A stretch of DNA of 64,000 nt from Thiothrix nivea DSM 5205 (GTDB taxonomy: Bacteria; Pseudomonadota; Gammaproteobacteria; Thiotrichales; Thiotrichaceae). Below the pieces are notes generated by a model. That model was given only the letters and a program-made list of their open reading frames with translations. It was not told where the DNA came from and searched no databases. Location: positions 933,693-997,692 of the forward strand of contig NZ_JH651384.1 in the NCBI RefSeq assembly GCF_000260135.1, written 5' to 3'. Within the stretch, counting starts at the first letter, position 1; each line of letters starts with the position of its first letter. The position numbers were made by a program, and so were the translations under genes. Positions 62,066 through 64,000 of the stretch are shown here, piece by piece.

Positions 62066-63249
62066 AGCCGAAAGGGACGACCAGCCTGCACCCCCCAGCC
62101 CTTCGCGGCTAATGCCTGCAACGTCGAGGCTTCATCGGCTACAGGTAGCCAGACATGCAATCCTTCCCCTGTAATGGGAATAGCTAACCCCAAATCAGCC
62201 AAGCCACGAACCAGTGTCGCCCGACGCGCAGCATAGCTTTGTTGGGCATAACTTAGGACTTTATTTTGCTCGCTTTCCAACCACAAATGAGCCGCCAACT
62301 TTTGTAACAGCAAGCTAACCCACCGTGGCCCCAACGATTGTTGCCGCCTCATATCCGCTACAATAGCCGCCGAACCACTCACGACAGCAACCCGCAAATC
62401 AGGCCCTAAAAATTTGCTCACAGAGAGAATATAAAGCCAGTTGGCTGGCAAATTCAGCTTTGGTAAAGGCTGATCTGCAATCGGCCCCCAATAGCCATCC
62501 AAAATAAATAAAGTATGGGGTTGTTGTTGCATCAGGGCTGCCATTGCATTCAACCGCTCCTCGCTCAAGGTTGCCCCTGTCGGATTATGGGCGTGAAGCG
62601 TCAAAATCATTGCCATCACCTGCTTGTCAGGTTCAGGTACAAGACAGCCGTGTGCATCCACTGGTAACGGTACAGGCTTGATACGCAAACCTGCCAATAA
62701 TGCTAACAAGGGTGGCCAGCATGGGTCTTCCACCCATACACGCGCCCCTGGCGTTACGCGCAAGCGTAATGCAATGGCAATAGCTTCTAATGTTCCAGAA
62801 AATACCCCCATCTCCGCAGATGGAAGCTGTTCTTTTGTCAACCAACGACGAGCAACTTCCAGTAAACAGGAAGCATCACCGCTGGCATCATAACCTGTCA
62901 ATGACCCTTGCTCTGCCAACCACGCTGCATTGAGTGGCGGCAGAAGATTACCATCGACATTACCACTGGCTAAATCAATCAACCCTGCGGGTAGTTCCGT
63001 CAGCATATCGCCGTGGCTCGGTGGTAAAGCTACCGTCGTACCCCGTCGCCCGTCAGAAACAACCAAACCTGCATCCCGTAACTTGGCATACGCCGTAGCG
63101 ACTGTATTCGGGCTAACACCAATCTGCTGCGCAAGCTCACGGATAGCAGGCAGCGATTCACCGGGCTTTAGCACCCCTAAACGAATTTGTTCTTCCAAAC
63201 TGACAATAATCTCGACAGCGTTGGACGCCTTGATGTAATATGTACTCAT
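61951..63249 (-). CDS. MocR-type regulator (GntR helix-turn-helix fused to aminotransferase)
   Basis: 432 residues. N-terminal GntR winged helix (about 10-75: PGESLPAIRELAQQIGVSPNTVATAYAKLRDAGLV) and a fold-type I aminotransferase domain with ALAL-type TGYDASGDASC, HAHNPTGATLS and the PLP lysine K279 in SVSKFLGP. MocR proteins sense PLP or amino acid adducts; PdxR is the known example. Divergent from the glutamine-amidotransferase gene with 28 bases between starts, its likely target. The 3' end overlaps mfd by 115 bases. Confidence 0.85.
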   Translation of the reverse strand: MSTYYIKASNAVEIIVSLEEQIRLGVLKPGESLPAIRELAQQIGVSPNTVATAYAKLRDAGLVVSDGRRGTTVALPPSHGDMLTELPAGLIDLASGNVDGNLLPPLNAAWLAEQGSLTGYDASGDASCLLEVARRWLTKEQLPSAEMGVFSGTLEAIAIALRLRVTPGARVWVEDPCWPPLLALLAGLRIKPVPLPVDAHGCLVPEPDKQVMAMILTLHAHNPTGATLSEERLNAMAALMQQQPHTLFILDGYWGPIADQPLPKLNLPANWLYILSVSKFLGPDLRVAVVSGSAAIVADMRRQQSLGPRWVSLLLQKLAAHLWLESEQNKVLSYAQQSYAARRATLVRGLADLGLAIPITGEGLHVWLPVADEASTLQALAAKGWGVQAGRPFRLQSPPAIRISLGNLTVDEAGVLARDIVSSLHRPKRSWI

Positions 63250-63277
63250 TCGTTAATTATATTGTATTGGTACAAAA

Positions 63278-63982
63278 ATGAAAACCCTTATTGCATTACG
63301 TCACGTACCTTTTGAAGATTTGGGTGTACTTGAGCCTCTATTGATTCGTAAAGGTTACAAAATCTACTACTACGACATGGGTGTGCATGAATTATGGACA
63401 CTTGACCCCGATAACATTGATTTGCTGGTGGTGCTGGGTGCGCCCATTGGTGCTTATGATGAAAAGGCATACCCCTTTTTGCAGCAAGAGCTGGAACTCA
63501 TCCAACACCGCCTAGTTGCACAGAAACCGATACTCGGTATTTGTCTAGGGGCGCAACTAATGGCACGGGCATTAGGAGCTACAGTGGCTAGTATGGGTCA
63601 CAAAGAAATCGGCTTTGCTCCTTTGCAACTAACCGAAGCGGGCAAAGCGTCTGTCCTTGCTGAACTCACACCCGATGTACACGTTTTGCATTGGCATGGT
63701 GATCAATTTGATATGCCAGCAGGCACTGAAAGTTTGGCAACCACTAACCTTTGTCCCCATCAAGCATTTGCTTTGGGCGATTATGCGCTTGGTTTACAAT
63801 TCCACCTTGAGGTTGATACCAAACGCCTCGAACAATGGCTGATAGGCCATGCACTTGAATTAAGCCTTGCTGGTATTGATCCCAACACGATCCGTACACA
63901 ATCCAATCAGTTTAAAGCCACCTTGCAACACGCCGCTGAAACTGTGTTTGGGCGTTGGCTGGATAAATTGGAGTTGTTGTGA
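63278..63982 (+). CDS. Class I glutamine amidotransferase-like protein
   Basis: 234 residues. The catalytic triad is C89 in GICLGAQ, H176 and E178 in LQFHLEV. It belongs to free-standing GATase-1 (GuaA-N/YfeJ-like) proteins, which hydrolyse glutamine or gamma-glutamyl compounds. Many catabolise gamma-glutamyl amines. It is paired with a divergent MocR regulator. The AT-rich codon use of this pair differs slightly from the GC-rich genes upstream, which could mean recent acquisition. Confidence 0.8.
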   Translation: MKTLIALRHVPFEDLGVLEPLLIRKGYKIYYYDMGVHELWTLDPDNIDLLVVLGAPIGAYDEKAYPFLQQELELIQHRLVAQKPILGICLGAQLMARALGATVASMGHKEIGFAPLQLTEAGKASVLAELTPDVHVLHWHGDQFDMPAGTESLATTNLCPHQAFALGDYALGLQFHLEVDTKRLEQWLIGHALELSLAGIDPNTIRTQSNQFKATLQHAAETVFGRWLDKLELL

Positions 63983-64000
63983 AACAAAACGCATTGGGTA

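Noticed and set aside
1-64000. CRISPR arrays, rRNA genes, integrases or prophage modules
   Set aside because: No regularly spaced repeats, rRNA sequence, integrase or phage structural genes were seen; mobile content is limited to the two insertion sequences and hairpin repeats.

Overview
The window looks like chromosome of a filamentous sulfur-oxidising gammaproteobacterium close to Thiothrix/Thiolinea. That placement is an inference from protein style, gene mix (metE, minCDE, rnr-rlmB, DsrE family, LbtU-type porin) and moderately high GC; there is no rRNA to confirm it. About 60 genes are readable, most in long same-strand runs with ATGA/TGATG stop-start overlaps.

Zinc region (1-29.8 kb). 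A histidine-containing outer-membrane porin and a divergent Fur-family (Zur-like) regulator occur twice (1-1830 and 22636-24516), and a selO gene occurs twice (1855-3558 and 26314-28017). Between the copies, 9305-19009 is one 13-gene same-strand run: a COG0523 GTPase, a cysteine-poor DksA, hisI, a DUF3299 lipoprotein, a 39-residue membrane peptide, a SnoaL-like protein, a ZnuCBA-type ABC importer, a second COG0523 GTPase, a His-rich ZrgA-like protein and a LolD/FtsX-type ABC pair. Six copies of a perfect palindrome TGCAA-N5-TTGCA lie only at the promoters of these zinc genes and at one decayed duplicate promoter (29607-29665), which is followed by a zrgA fragment. This is very likely the Zur operator of this organism. 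Housekeeping or accessory genes interspersed here are metR, an AAA ATPase, metE, a ParE/RHH toxin-antitoxin pair, a Fic protein, a bacterioferritin with a truncated partner, a Spy-like repeat protein, a Tat-exported intradiol dioxygenase, and a DsrE protein with its TetR-type neighbour.

Iron region (29.8-47.2 kb). A di-haem peroxidase, bfd, hemP, two imelysins, a di-haem oxidoreductase, a DUF1513 protein, an LbtU-like porin and an FbpABC ferric importer are associated with Fur-box-like sites sharing AATGAGAAYYACTTRCATT. Two insertion sequences sit here. An IS1595-type element with an 8-bp target duplication splits the first imelysin gene, and a second DDE element with 19-bp inverted repeats and a 5-bp duplication lies exactly against the Fur box of fbpA. 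A chrA gene and a PD-(D/E)XK/AAA protein are also present.

Core region (47.2-64 kb). tRNA-Leu(CAG), rnr-rlmB, a MotA/MotB-like ion-channel pair of unknown function following rmuC and gph, a thioredoxin-like protein, minCDE, a Sel1-repeat protein, mfd, and a divergent MocR regulator/glutamine-amidotransferase pair. Two GC-rich hairpin repeats sit in frame inside coding genes (3' end of the LolD-like ATPase and the middle of mfd).
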